Below, in pieces: positions 1 through 9,500 of a stretch of DNA of 24,313 nucleotides (its first letter is position 1; every line of letters begins with the position of its first letter). The stretch covers positions 1 to 24,313 of the forward strand of contig JAIFMH010000335.1 of NCBI GenBank assembly GCA_020048595.1. The letters are read 5' to 3'. This DNA comes from Bacteroidota bacterium. GTDB taxonomy: Bacteria; Bacteroidota; Bacteroidia; Bacteroidales; UBA4417. Both the position numbers and the translations under genes were made by a program. Under the pieces are notes generated by a model. It ran no database searches. It worked only from the letters and a program-made list of their open reading frames with translations, and was not told where the DNA came from.

Positions 1-185
1 ATAATTAAAAGTGCTTTAAAATCCATTCCACCCCATGTTAATCCATCAAATCCGGCAACGGTAAATGGTTTCCTGAGGCCATACATGCAGGCATAAGTGA
101 GAAAAGCAATCAAACTGATGTATATGGTTTGAATTATACTGTTTCTTCGCGTTAACCAGGCGGTGATAGGGTGGGGTTGGAGCAT
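1..185 (-). CDS. DUF5690-like MFS transporter, N-terminal part (runs off window)
   Basis: An open frame begins with ATG at 185 and continues through the window edge, giving 61 codons. After a short basic, cytoplasm-like start (MLQPHPITAWLTRRNS) comes a first membrane segment (IIQTIYISLIAFLTYACMYG), then LRKPFTVAGFDGL and the start of another hydrophobic stretch. An aromatic-YG(L/F)RKPF pattern after the first helix is typical of the DUF5690 family, MFS-like inner-membrane proteins common in Bacteroidota and distantly like sugar-phosphate/phosphate antiporters. The family call is from memory of its N-terminus and most of the protein is outside the window. It is the last gene of the minus-strand series SusC-SusD-PLP enzyme-phosphoesterase, about 330 bases after the phosphoesterase stop. 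It could be the inner-membrane importer for the product released by that enzyme, but the substrate is inferred. Confidence 0.7.
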   Translation of the reverse strand, partial: MLQPHPITAWLTRRNSIIQTIYISLIAFLTYACMYGLRKPFTVAGFDGLTWGGMDFKALLI

Positions 186-221
186 ATTCGGGGATAAAGG
201 GTTTAATGGTTCAAGGGTAGA

Positions 222-260
222 TCCCTCCTAAATCCTCCCCGCGGGGGAGGACTTGAGGGA
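222..260. repeat. Compound GC-rich hairpin, REP-like dispersed element
   Basis: The inner arms CCTCCCC (234-240) and GGGGAGG (244-250) flank GCG, and the outer arms TCCCTC (222-227) and GAGGGA (255-260) also pair. The surrounding AAATCCTCCCC...GGGGAGGACTT pattern is known from memory as a dispersed intergenic sequence in many Bacteroidota genomes. There is no strong T-run on either side, so it is not an obvious intrinsic terminator. Confidence 0.6.
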
Positions 261-356
261 TGAAGTATTTTAGTATTTTAGCAATTGATTATAATTAGTA
301 ATATTGTGGTTCAAGGGTTCAAGCGCTAACCTCGTTACATCTTACATTTAATTAGT

Positions 357-508
357 TAATCGTAAATCGTAACACTTTGGCTGTCTTCGGGGGGTCGGCT
401 TCGCTCACCCACCTTCAGCCTCCGTCACTCAGTGTAAGATCGTAACACATCGGCTACGCTCAGTGTAATATCGTACATCGTCATTCGTATATCGTACCTC
501 GTAAATCC
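357..508. repeat. Degenerate TCGTA / CGGCTncGCTCA repeat tract
   Basis: Units such as ATCGTAAATCGTAACAC, ATCGTAACACATCGG and ATCGTACATCGTCATTCG recur. They are interrupted by two related blocks, TCGGCTTCGCTCA (near 395-407) and TCGGCTACGCTCAGTGTAA (near 450-468), and the string CAGTGTAA occurs twice. The tract is non-coding and ends just downstream of the phosphoesterase stop. It resembles the expanded low-complexity spacers seen in Bacteroidota chromosomes; function unknown. Confidence 0.55.
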
Positions 509-519
509 AACATCCCAAA

Positions 520-3306
520 TCACTTCTGCTGCTCTTCCAGCCTCCAATTTTCCTGTTCTTTACTTTCGCGTTTCATATCCTTCATGTCATCCATATCCGG
601 ACTATTTTTAAGTTCTTTCCAATCGAATTTTTCATCAAAGGGATCTAATGCTTTTTGCGGATCGAAAAAGCGAACATCCACCGGCAAAGCGTTATAAGGT
701 GTAAAATCAGGCTTATCAGTAAACATATCGGCAAAATCAGTAGCTCCGGCGTCGTATTGATTCAGGTAAGGGATTCCAAGGATGTTCCAGTAGGTTTTAA
801 AAATGCTTCCAAAGCTTGAATGAACGTGACCTACATAATTTTTCTTAGCGTAAGGTGAGATTACCATCAGTACACTGCGATGGGCATCAATGTGATCCAC
901 ACCTCCCTGAGCGTCATCTTCGGTAATTACGATCAGCATATTCTTCCAGTAAGGTGTGTGCGACAAGAACTCAACTATGCGCCCGACAGCCAGGTCGTTA
1001 TCAGCCATGTAGCTTTCGCGGTATGGAAATCCTGCTTCAGGTCTTTCATCGGCTCCATGATCGTTTGGCAATATTACGGTTAGCATCTGAGGCATTGTGG
1101 CTTTCCCGCTGCCCCATTTTTCGTTAAATTCTTTTTGAAAAATATCAACCCTGAACTGATCGGGAATTGCCATATTATAAGTTGGATATTGATAGGATGT
1201 ACGGCTCCAAAGCGGGGCAGGCATAGGGTAATTTGCAAAATGTTTGATGCCTCCATATTTGTACGTATCCTGGTAATCGCCAGGTTCGAACATCACCCCG
1301 AAACCGAAATTGTAATAGTTTTTATTGTGACGTGTCAAATGGTCCCACATAGAACCTGCCTCGTTATAATCTTCAGGATAAATGGCTCCTGCGGCACCGG
1401 TAAATCCAAGGTTGCCGGGAGCATTGGAACTATCGCGGTATTCGCGGTTGCCACCGTAATTAGCCGGAGTTGTTGCCTCTACCCATTCATTCGGATACGT
1501 ATTGGCCAGCCAGCGATGCCCGTCGGCCGAAACGTCAGAATCCACATAAAAGTTATCGCTTATGGCAAATTCCTTGGCCAGGTTCAGATGGTTCGGCATT
1601 ACTGTTGCATTTTCAACTTTTTCCGTCTTTTCCCGATTGGTAAAAGTGGCATTGGCACCATAACGCGTAAGAGTTGAATCGCCGTCTCCGTTTTTAATCT
1701 GACCGAAAATTTCATCATAGGTCCGGTTCTCTTTCGATATAAAAACAATGTGTTTTATAGGGGATTCTTTCTGCCCGGGGAAGAGTGGAACCGGATTATC
1801 CTTGCGCCAATCGAATTTTTGGGAATTCACGGGATTTATTTCAAAATTATTAGATACAACCTGTTTTGAGTACAACTGAAGTTGCTCATCGTTCGGAATA
1901 TCAATTACTTCCACGGTTCCTTTCATCAGGCTGCCAATATAGCTGCCTTCGGAACCAACTTTATACGCACTTCCTCCGTTCGGTCCGCTACCAAAGCCTT
2001 TTGCATTTGAAACAACGAGGCTTTTTCCATCGGTTGATACTTTTAGCTTTGCAGGAAACCACCCGGTTGGAATATGGCCTATTACCTTAAGCGTAGCCAC
2101 ATCAATTACACCCACGGCATTAATACCTGATTCAGCAACATACACTCTTTTTTCGTCAGGTGAAACAGCAAGTCCAAAAGGAATTATTCCTCGTAACGAT
2201 GCAAGTGCTGGTTCTGGATTTAATTTGATATTTGTAACAATTTTCTGATTCCGGCCGTCGAGAACAGTGATATTATCGTTGGTGCCGTTGCTGATAAAGA
2301 TATAGCTTCCTGCTGCTACAATCGAATTAGGACTTGAACCGCCAACGGCAGGTATTCCTTCAACCATCTGCCCGATCAGGAAACCCGTTTTTATTTTCGA
2401 GATTATCACCGGCAGGGTAGGGATTTTTACATCAACAGCCCAAACAGAGAAGGATTCATCCGAATTTAACGGACCTAAGGCCGGCACCTGAATAGTATCG
2501 TTCGAAATTCCATTTACAGATTCGTCGGAACCATAAGCATAAACAGGTGAATCAACAACGCTTTTCTTCCATTCACCGTTTTTCTTTTTTTTGATATATC
2601 CATACTGATACATTCCAACATTAGCTACATATACCGTTTTTTCATCTTTTGAAAGTGCGATACCGAAAGGATACCTTCCAACAGGCGTGTTTGAGATAAC
2701 TACTCTCTTTTCGAGATCTATCGCTATCAGCCTGAAGCCAATCTGATCAACGGCATAAAGTAACTTTCCGTCACGGCTAATTATCATATCGCCAATATAG
2801 CCATGCGAATAGTCAGCATTCTTGTTTTTGGAAGAACAGTCAATCGATCCTTTTCCAACTCCTGTTGCAATATCGAAAATATAGACCTTGTTCGCTTGTC
2901 CGCCGGCCACATACACCAGTTTATTGTCGGGCGAAATGGCCAAACCCATAAATACGGATTCCAGTACACCTTTGTCTCCGGCAGGCGAAGGCGGAACCTG
3001 TTGTATTTCAGGATTCCCGGAATTAAGGTCACGTAAAATGGTTATCGAAATTGGATTTGTTCCTGAATTGGCTGTTATAGCAATATTTCCATCGTTGCTT
3101 AATACCAGGCCGTAAGGATGTGGGGCAACAATGTAGCTCTTTCCGGCTGGAGTAAGAAGCCGGCCATTTGGGATAACCGATGTTCCTTGTTTATTGATTT
3201 GAGTAAAACTACTGCCAGCTGGCGCCGAAATCACATTGTCGGTTTGCTGAGCGTTGAGTTTTGCTGTGAAAAACAGAAACAGTAATATGTAGATGATAAT
3301 TTTCAT
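520..3306 (-). CDS. Secreted beta-propeller / phosphoesterase fusion (YncE-like plus alkaline-phosphatase-superfamily domain)
   Basis: The 928-residue protein starts with a signal peptide (MKIIIYILLFLFFTAKLNAQ), so it is probably periplasmic or surface-exposed. Residues about 40-480 contain repeated blade motifs of YVTN/YncE type, such as GLAISPDNKLVYVAGG (121-136), GIALSKDEKTVYVAN and GLAVSPDEKRVYVAES (378-393). Residues about 515-865 match the phosphoesterase family (PF04185; phospholipase C/acid phosphatase type). Visible motifs are SKENRTYDEIFG (524-535), DNFYVDSDVSADGHRWL (584-600), PNDHGADERPEAGFPY and TEDDAQGGVDHIDAHR (795-810), which carries the acidic and histidine residues expected to bind metal. 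The tail after 895 is highly charged. ATG at 3306 immediately precedes the signal peptide. The gene lies 167 bases after the PLP enzyme gene on the same strand. Expected activity is cleavage of a phosphomonoester, phosphodiester or phosphonate ester; which one cannot be told from sequence. Confidence 0.9.
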   Translation of the reverse strand: MKIIIYILLFLFFTAKLNAQQTDNVISAPAGSSFTQINKQGTSVIPNGRLLTPAGKSYIVAPHPYGLVLSNDGNIAITANSGTNPISITILRDLNSGNPEIQQVPPSPAGDKGVLESVFMGLAISPDNKLVYVAGGQANKVYIFDIATGVGKGSIDCSSKNKNADYSHGYIGDMIISRDGKLLYAVDQIGFRLIAIDLEKRVVISNTPVGRYPFGIALSKDEKTVYVANVGMYQYGYIKKKKNGEWKKSVVDSPVYAYGSDESVNGISNDTIQVPALGPLNSDESFSVWAVDVKIPTLPVIISKIKTGFLIGQMVEGIPAVGGSSPNSIVAAGSYIFISNGTNDNITVLDGRNQKIVTNIKLNPEPALASLRGIIPFGLAVSPDEKRVYVAESGINAVGVIDVATLKVIGHIPTGWFPAKLKVSTDGKSLVVSNAKGFGSGPNGGSAYKVGSEGSYIGSLMKGTVEVIDIPNDEQLQLYSKQVVSNNFEINPVNSQKFDWRKDNPVPLFPGQKESPIKHIVFISKENRTYDEIFGQIKNGDGDSTLTRYGANATFTNREKTEKVENATVMPNHLNLAKEFAISDNFYVDSDVSADGHRWLANTYPNEWVEATTPANYGGNREYRDSSNAPGNLGFTGAAGAIYPEDYNEAGSMWDHLTRHNKNYYNFGFGVMFEPGDYQDTYKYGGIKHFANYPMPAPLWSRTSYQYPTYNMAIPDQFRVDIFQKEFNEKWGSGKATMPQMLTVILPNDHGADERPEAGFPYRESYMADNDLAVGRIVEFLSHTPYWKNMLIVITEDDAQGGVDHIDAHRSVLMVISPYAKKNYVGHVHSSFGSIFKTYWNILGIPYLNQYDAGATDFADMFTDKPDFTPYNALPVDVRFFDPQKALDPFDEKFDWKELKNSPDMDDMKDMKRESKEQENWRLEEQQK

Positions 3307-3473
3307 GTTTTTTGAAGGTTTATTGCTCTTTGTAAAATATGTTCTTTTGTGAATCCGCCTGTTTATAAAAGCGATTTTTAATCCGGTGAAACTACGTCCG
3401 GCATGTTAATTCAGGATTAAGCGGATTTTAAATTTCGGATTTTCTAAAAATCTGTTAAATAAATTTTATAAAA

Positions 3474-4835
3474 TCAGGGTGTTATTCGTGTGTGTTTTTC
3501 GAATACCTCTGTTAGTATGGAAATGGCTTTTCTCAATTCCCCGCGGCTAATTGTGAGTGCTGGTGATAGCTGTAAAACATTTCCCTGTGAAACCTTAAAA
3601 CTCAAGCCAAGCCGCATGCAATCGTACATAATTTTTTCGGCATCTGCAGTTGCCTTTTCTTTTGTTTTCTGGTCTTTTACCAGTTCAATACCCCATAGAA
3701 GTCCAATCCCTCGCACATCACCGATTAAGTGAAAATTTTCTTTCAGAATATTGAGTTCAGAATTCATCCACAATCCATCAATTTCAACTTTTTGCAGCAG
3801 ATTCTCATTTTCAATAAAGTTTATGGTTGCCAGTGCAGCAATGCTTCCAATCGGGCTTTTTTCATGCGTGTAATGGCCCAGCGATATGTTTTGAGCAATG
3901 TTGTAGCTGTCGCGGGCAATAATAGCCGCCATCGGGATTATTCCTCCTCCTAATCCTTTTCCAAGGCATAAAATATCTGGTTCGATACCAAAATGCTCAA
4001 AAGCAAACATTTTTCCGGTTCGACCCAGTGCAATCGGAATTTCGTCCAGGATGAGAAGAACATTGTGTTTTGTGCAAATCTCGCGGACTCGTTGCCAATA
4101 AGCCTTGGTTGGTAATTGTACATCGGTATTCCGGACGGTTTCAATCAGAAATGCGCCTATATCACCCTCTTTTTCAATTACATATTCCAGGTAATTGGCA
4201 TAGCTTAGTTGATCATCCTCTGCTGAACCAAAGATTCCCCTATAGGTTGTTGGGGGCGGAATATGTACAATGCCTGGCATCATCGGCCCCATGTTTTGTT
4301 TGAAAACGGCTTCGCCTCCCGCAGAAATAGCATCAAGCGAAGCACCATGAAACGAATCCCAGAGTGAAACCAACTTATGTTTTCCTGTCACCACCCGGGC
4401 TAGTTTTATAGCCATTCCAATTGCGGAGGTACCTCCTGGAGCAAACAGGCTGCGGTTGAGATCGCCGGGTAACAGGCTGGCTAACTTTTTAGCAAGTTCA
4501 ACCGCGGGTTGGTTGGTATACCGGCGCGGGGAAAACGATAATTTTTGCAATTGTTGGGTAACTTGTTCGATTAAATAATCGTTTCCATATCCCAATTGAT
4601 GAACATTATTTCCATGAAAATCAAGCATCTGCCTTCCCGAAAGGGTTTGCACCCAGCTTCCTTTGCAGTTGTACAATACATCCAGGCATGGACTCGACAT
4701 GGACTGATGCAGGAAATAACGGGCATCATCCGCCAAAACTTGCAGCGTTAGCGGATCGGTAATTTGATCATTCCATTTGTGGCGTTCTTCCGAAATGTTT
4801 ATGTCTCCTTCGGTAAGATGATTTATATTTTCCAT
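3474..4835 (-). CDS. Class-III PLP enzyme, PbfA-like ((R)-1-hydroxy-2-aminoethylphosphonate ammonia-lyase family)
   Basis: The 453-residue cytoplasmic protein has the class-III aminotransferase fold signature: GGTSAIG (134-140, cofactor phosphate binding), SFHG (161-164, ring stacking), LILDEIPIALGRTGK (261-275, Asp264 to the pyridine nitrogen) and LGKGLGGGI (Lys293, Schiff base). The N-terminus LTEGDINIS and the motifs ARYFLHQSMSSPCL (38-51) and DFHGNNVHQLGYG (72-84) resemble the subgroup characterised as (R)-1-hydroxy-2-aminoethylphosphonate ammonia-lyase. That enzyme turns the hydroxylated phosphonate into phosphonoacetaldehyde and ammonia. The subgroup assignment is from memory and unchecked; the alternative is an ordinary omega-aminotransferase. 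The gene is separated from susD by a terminator-like hairpin and followed 167 bases later by the phosphoesterase. No phnW or phnX is seen in this window. No clear promoter was found before the ATG. Confidence 0.8.
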   Translation of the reverse strand: MENINHLTEGDINISEERHKWNDQITDPLTLQVLADDARYFLHQSMSSPCLDVLYNCKGSWVQTLSGRQMLDFHGNNVHQLGYGNDYLIEQVTQQLQKLSFSPRRYTNQPAVELAKKLASLLPGDLNRSLFAPGGTSAIGMAIKLARVVTGKHKLVSLWDSFHGASLDAISAGGEAVFKQNMGPMMPGIVHIPPPTTYRGIFGSAEDDQLSYANYLEYVIEKEGDIGAFLIETVRNTDVQLPTKAYWQRVREICTKHNVLLILDEIPIALGRTGKMFAFEHFGIEPDILCLGKGLGGGIIPMAAIIARDSYNIAQNISLGHYTHEKSPIGSIAALATINFIENENLLQKVEIDGLWMNSELNILKENFHLIGDVRGIGLLWGIELVKDQKTKEKATADAEKIMYDCMRLGLSFKVSQGNVLQLSPALTISRGELRKAISILTEVFEKHTRITP

Positions 4836-4916
4836 GACAATTATTCGAAGGCATTAGACATTATTTCTGATGTAAAGTGCTATTAACAATTATTCCAGTA
4901 CCTTGCTTGAAGTCTT

Positions 4917-4952
4917 ATAAAAGAGACTGCCTGAATAAAAAACATCAGGCAG
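4917..4952 (-). terminator. Intrinsic terminator after susD
   Basis: On the minus strand the 8-bp stem CTGCCTGA/TCAGGCAG (4952-4945 with 4934-4927) closes a ten-base loop and is followed by TCTCTTTTAT. It lies about 47 bases past the SusD stop and about 90 bases before the PLP enzyme start. Most SusCD transcription may therefore stop here, with the downstream genes under a separate promoter or served by read-through. Confidence 0.7.
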
Positions 4953-4998
4953 CCCTTTCCCAATCAATCAATTAACCAACCAAATTAATCAATCTAAC

Positions 4999-6486
4999 CT
5001 ATTTTATAACCCACATCTCGGAGTTAATATCGTCATTCGCTGAACCGTATTGGCTATTCAGGGCAGCATTGTAATTATCAGCATTGGTAGTTCTTTCGGA
5101 GCTTGGGTATTGCCAGCGTATAGCTATACGTCCGCTGTTTGCTGTTCCGGCTCCGGTTAAAAATGTTGGAATACCCGTGCGACGGTTATTGTAGTATGCT
5201 TCCCATCCGGAGTTCTGGAAGAATCCCAGGTATTTTTGGGTTAGGATCTGTGTGAAACCTTCTGCGTTGTTGCCTTTGTATTTTACATTGGCTTGTGCAT
5301 AATAACCGGCCCAGTTAGATGCCACATCTGCACCATGAAATGTCCACGAAGCCTTTATCCCATTCATGTAATACTCTTCAGCATTTCCACTTATCCAGCC
5401 ACGGTTAATGGCTTCGGCAATATTGAAACACTGTTCGATGTATCCGAGCTGTATAGCAGGTTCACCGGTATAGGTGCCATAATATTTTTCCTTGCTGATA
5501 GGGGAATACTCACCATTAAGCATTTTAGTTGACATATCATCAAGACTTTCTCCTGAACTTGCTCCAACATATGCCTCATAATCCGAAACTGTAAGCCCAC
5601 CTGCAATTTTAGAAGGAGCCGGATCGGCTACTATAAAGGTCCTGGGATCGTGCAGCGATGCCAGAGTGTTCAGATAAGTTGCCGACATATTATTACGGGT
5701 GGCAGTAAAGCCATATTCATCAGGATTCAGTGGATACTTGTTGGTAGTTGTGTTAAAAATATACTGAAGGTTATCATCTAACGAACTCATAAGCGGATAC
5801 TTTGCAGGATTGCCAATCATATCAGCGAACTTTTGTTTGATGTTTAAATCCGTATCGCTTTCTTTCTTGCTGAGCGTAATCAGAAGCCTCATTTTGTAAG
5901 CATTCACAACCTTTTGCCATTTGGTGAGATCATTACCAAGCATAAAGTCGCCTGATAAAGTGTTATCGTTGGCATCAATCAGTTTCTGCAGATCGCTGTT
6001 TGATTCTTCGAGCCAGGTTAAAGCCTGCACAAATATGGCTTTTTGTGAATCGTAGGCAGGAGTAGTATTATCTAATCCTTTTAGAGCATCAGTTAATGGT
6101 ATATCGCCAAGGCGCATACTCATGTCAACGAAATAGTAGGCATTGAAAAATTTAGCCAGGGCTGAATACGCATTGTTTTCGGGTAATCCGATCCTTGTTG
6201 CTTCCGCAACCATTTGTTTAACATTATTCAGATTTGAGTAGTTAAAATTGGTTGTAGTCCAGTCGTATTCCTGATCATCGTAGTAAGCATAATTGCTGCA
6301 CCAGAACTGGTTCCATCGTTGTACATCGCTCCAGGGATTGTAAACCATGTTATTACTTACATTGGTAAAAATAAGCGATGGAGGAACTTCACCAGGAAGA
6401 TTAGGGTTTTGTTCGAATTCTTCGAATTTGTTGCATCCTGCAAGTGTAACCACAAGCAAAATAAAGATATATAGTATTTTTTTCAT
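4999..6486 (-). CDS. SusD/RagB-family nutrient-binding outer-membrane lipoprotein
   Basis: This 495-residue protein has a lipoprotein signal (MKKILYIFILLVVTLAGC, lipidated Cys18) followed by acidic residues (NKFEEFEQ) compatible with surface export in Bacteroidota. Features match the SusD-like group exemplified by PF12771: an N-terminal QNPNLPGEVPPSLIF segment, a helical region with Trp/Tyr-rich stretches (WNQFWCSNYAYYDDQEYDW, about 63-81) and a C-terminal NNRRTGIPTFL segment. Such proteins form the lid over the SusC barrel and bind the ligand at the cell surface. The gene starts 34 bases after the susC stop, so the two are co-transcribed. The ligand is not predictable. No CAZyme accompanies the pair; the nearest hydrolase is the phosphoesterase two genes on. 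The start ATG is fixed by the lipoprotein signal. Confidence 0.93.
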   Translation of the reverse strand: MKKILYIFILLVVTLAGCNKFEEFEQNPNLPGEVPPSLIFTNVSNNMVYNPWSDVQRWNQFWCSNYAYYDDQEYDWTTTNFNYSNLNNVKQMVAEATRIGLPENNAYSALAKFFNAYYFVDMSMRLGDIPLTDALKGLDNTTPAYDSQKAIFVQALTWLEESNSDLQKLIDANDNTLSGDFMLGNDLTKWQKVVNAYKMRLLITLSKKESDTDLNIKQKFADMIGNPAKYPLMSSLDDNLQYIFNTTTNKYPLNPDEYGFTATRNNMSATYLNTLASLHDPRTFIVADPAPSKIAGGLTVSDYEAYVGASSGESLDDMSTKMLNGEYSPISKEKYYGTYTGEPAIQLGYIEQCFNIAEAINRGWISGNAEEYYMNGIKASWTFHGADVASNWAGYYAQANVKYKGNNAEGFTQILTQKYLGFFQNSGWEAYYNNRRTGIPTFLTGAGTANSGRIAIRWQYPSSERTTNADNYNAALNSQYGSANDDINSEMWVIK

Positions 6487-6520
6487 CTTCTTTATGTATT
6501 TGATTTATTGATTATTAATG

Positions 6521-9500
6521 TTAGAAAGTCAGGTTGATATTAAATCCAAACCTTCTGGTAGTTGGGGTTTGCAAGCCTGAATAGCTCGAATTACCGGTAT
6601 ATTGTTCTATGTCAATATCGGTTCGTTCAGCGAAATAGAGGAGGTTACGGCCCACAAACGATATGCTTGCCTGCTGAAGAAGAGTCTTTTTCAGATATTT
6701 CTGGGGAATGCTATAGGTTAGAACTACTTCGCGCAGTTTCACAAAAGTGCGGCTCATGGATGTGGAAGCATCAGTACCATAATAGCGGCTAATGTAATCC
6801 TGTACAAAAGTGGCCGTACTGTTTGGAGTATATTCCAAAGCATCACCATTAATAATGGTGCCATCCTGATCATATTTGATAGCTACTCCATTGCTCACCA
6901 CAACACCTTCACCAATGTATGATTTTATTCCTAGTATGTCATTTGCCCTGGCAATACCCATAGCTCCTTCAATAGTTTCTATATTACGACCGCCCTGCAT
7001 AGTCTTTTTCTGTACGTAGTCGAGAATGGTGCCGCCAAAACGTCCGTCAATCTGGAATGAGAAACTTACACCTTTGTAGGTTAAAGTATTTCGTATAGCT
7101 CCGGCCCAGTCTGCGTTAGTATTTCCCAGAAATTGAGGAACTGAATTCCGGATCGGCCGGCCACTTGCATCATTGATAATCTGTCCATCTGAATTCCTTA
7201 CAAAATCAGAACCATACATCTTATCCATACGGTCGCCAACTTTCAGATATGTGTTTAACGATTCAACTTCGGGATATATCTCTTTCAGGTACGACTGGTT
7301 GGTTGAATAATTCGCCGAAATATCCCATTTTAAACCGTTTGGTTTGTAAACAGGAACTGCTGTTACTGAAATTTCAACACCTTTTCGCTGAATCTTAATA
7401 CCATTTACAAGAGCGTAATTGGAACCGGTAGTATTCGAAATTGGTAAAGCAAAAATTGCAGGGCCATCAATAGACGAGAAATAGGTAAAGTCAAATCCTA
7501 AACGGTTTTGGAGTAAACTTATATCAGTACCGGCTTCCCAGGCTGAGCTGAAACTTGGTTCCAGGTTTGAATTTGTTATAGTACCAGTGTATGAAGCTGA
7601 TGGAAGACCCTGAATAAGTTGTATTCCGTACGAAGCTGTATTAATATACGATGGTCCGTCGTAAGGCGAGTAATATGTTCCGCCATAATCGGTTACATCA
7701 CCGGCAGGGCCTATCATTGATGTAGTTAAAGCACTACCAACATTAGCATACGATCCCCTGATTTTCCAGGAGTTTACTTTAGGTAATGTTATCAGCTTCG
7801 ACATTTCGAAACTGGTAGATACACTTGGATAAAAATAAACATTATTATCTGCAGGCAAAGTGGAATTCTTGTCCCAACGTCCTGTTAATGATAAGGTTGC
7901 AAAATCGTTGTAAGTAAAATCAGCGTATGCATAACCGCTGAGTACGCTCATCGGTGCATTGAAATTGTACGACTTAACCGGATTCTTTGAGTTACTCAGG
8001 TTATACCAACCTGGTACGTTCAGGTAATCGGTTGAAGCATAACTGCTGTTATAGTTGAACGAACGTAAGTTTCCTCCGGCTGCAGCGTGGACACTGAGTT
8101 TAGGCACTATGTACTGGTCGTATGATAGCAAAATGTCGGTATTGTTTTCGAACAGCGTACGTTTATCTTCCCTGTAATCACCCAAACCAGCTTCTCTTCC
8201 GTAAGGATGAGCTGAGTAAGGCAGTTTTTCGGTTCTCAATAAATCATACGTTGATACGGCAGTACGAGCTAGCAGGTTTAAATGATCTGTAAATTTGTAT
8301 TTAGCTGATAAATAACCGTTAACGTCGGTTTTATAATGACCACGAAGCCATTCGTACGACATAAAATAAGGATTATGGTAGCGTTGATATTCGGCATAAA
8401 TGGATTGAACACCTTCTTTACCGGGTTGCCAGTAATCTTTCATATCATCAATATCCCAGTCGGCGCCACCCCAGGCAATTATGTTGTAGATAATACTGTT
8501 TGGTCCGTAGTTCACATCCGGTACGTTTGGGGTGTATTGTTTGCTGTAAGCCATATTGGCATCAACCCGGAATTTTTTCGAGATATTATATCCTGCCGAC
8601 AGATTAAAACTGGATACATTTAACTGGGTATTCGGTGTAATCCCTTTCTGGTAGCTGTGTGAAGCAGAGAAACGGAGGTCATATTTTGATGAACTTGAAG
8701 CAACCGAAATACTGTTTGTTGAAAGTACTCCTGTTTCAAGAAATCGTTTCAGATTATCCTTTCCGCGGGCAGTCCAGGGTGTTGGAATACGCTCGCCGGT
8801 TTCAGGATCTATCGGGCTGTCGTACTGGGATATTAGCTGACCGTTAAATTCTGGGCCCCAAACATCGTAGTCTCCATCGTTGGTTCCACCGCCGCGTCCG
8901 TCAACAAATGAATATTTCCCGTGGTCGCCAGGCCCGTATTCGTCCTGAACTTCAGGGATAGCTAAAAAGCCTTTTTCGAACATGGTGCTTGAATTAAAGT
9001 CAATGGAGAACTCTCTTTTGTTACTGGTACCTCTTTTAGTAGTAATCTGAATAGCGCCGTTTTGTCCACGCGAACCATAAAGTGCAGCAGCGGTGGGCCC
9101 TTTTAGGATAGTATAACTTTCAATATCATCCGGATTTATATTCCATGTATCCGATTGTACAGGAACACCGTCGACAACATACAAAGGAACCACTCCACGA
9201 AGTAAAACGTTTGGTGCACCAAGGATTTCGGATGACGACCCGACTACCAAACCTGCAACACGGCCGGTAAGAGCATTGATAGCATTGGGTTCGCGGGCTT
9301 TTACCAGCTCACTGCCTTTTACATCACCGATGGCATAACCAATCGTGCTTTTCTTCTTTTCGATACCGAGAGCAGTAACAACAATGCCTTCGAGTTGCTC
9401 ACCCGATTCAGAAAGCACTACATTGATAATGCTCTGAGCTCCAACACTTATTTCCTGGGTTTCAAATCCTATAAAGGAAATTACTAAAATGTCAGTTGGT

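Larger units (their letters stand above)
186..519. other. Gene-free spacer with dispersed-type repeats
   Basis: No gene is visible between the phosphoesterase stop and the DUF5690 start. The spacer holds a GC-rich compound hairpin (222-260) and a degenerate repeat tract built on TCGTA-type units (about 357-508). No TAnnTTTG box was found directly before the transporter start. Confidence 0.6.

Noticed and set aside
357..508. CRISPR-like array
   Set aside because: The units are short, degenerate and irregularly spaced, with no unique spacers and no cas gene nearby.
1135..1677. 180-codon plus-strand open frame inside the phosphoesterase gene
   Set aside because: It is an antisense shadow of a strongly supported catalytic domain, with no signal, motif or promoter of its own.
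3307..3473. Inverted repeat AATCCGC/GCGGATT between the phosphoesterase and PLP enzyme genes as a terminator
   Set aside because: The arms are far apart, and there is no T-run in the right place on the minus strand.
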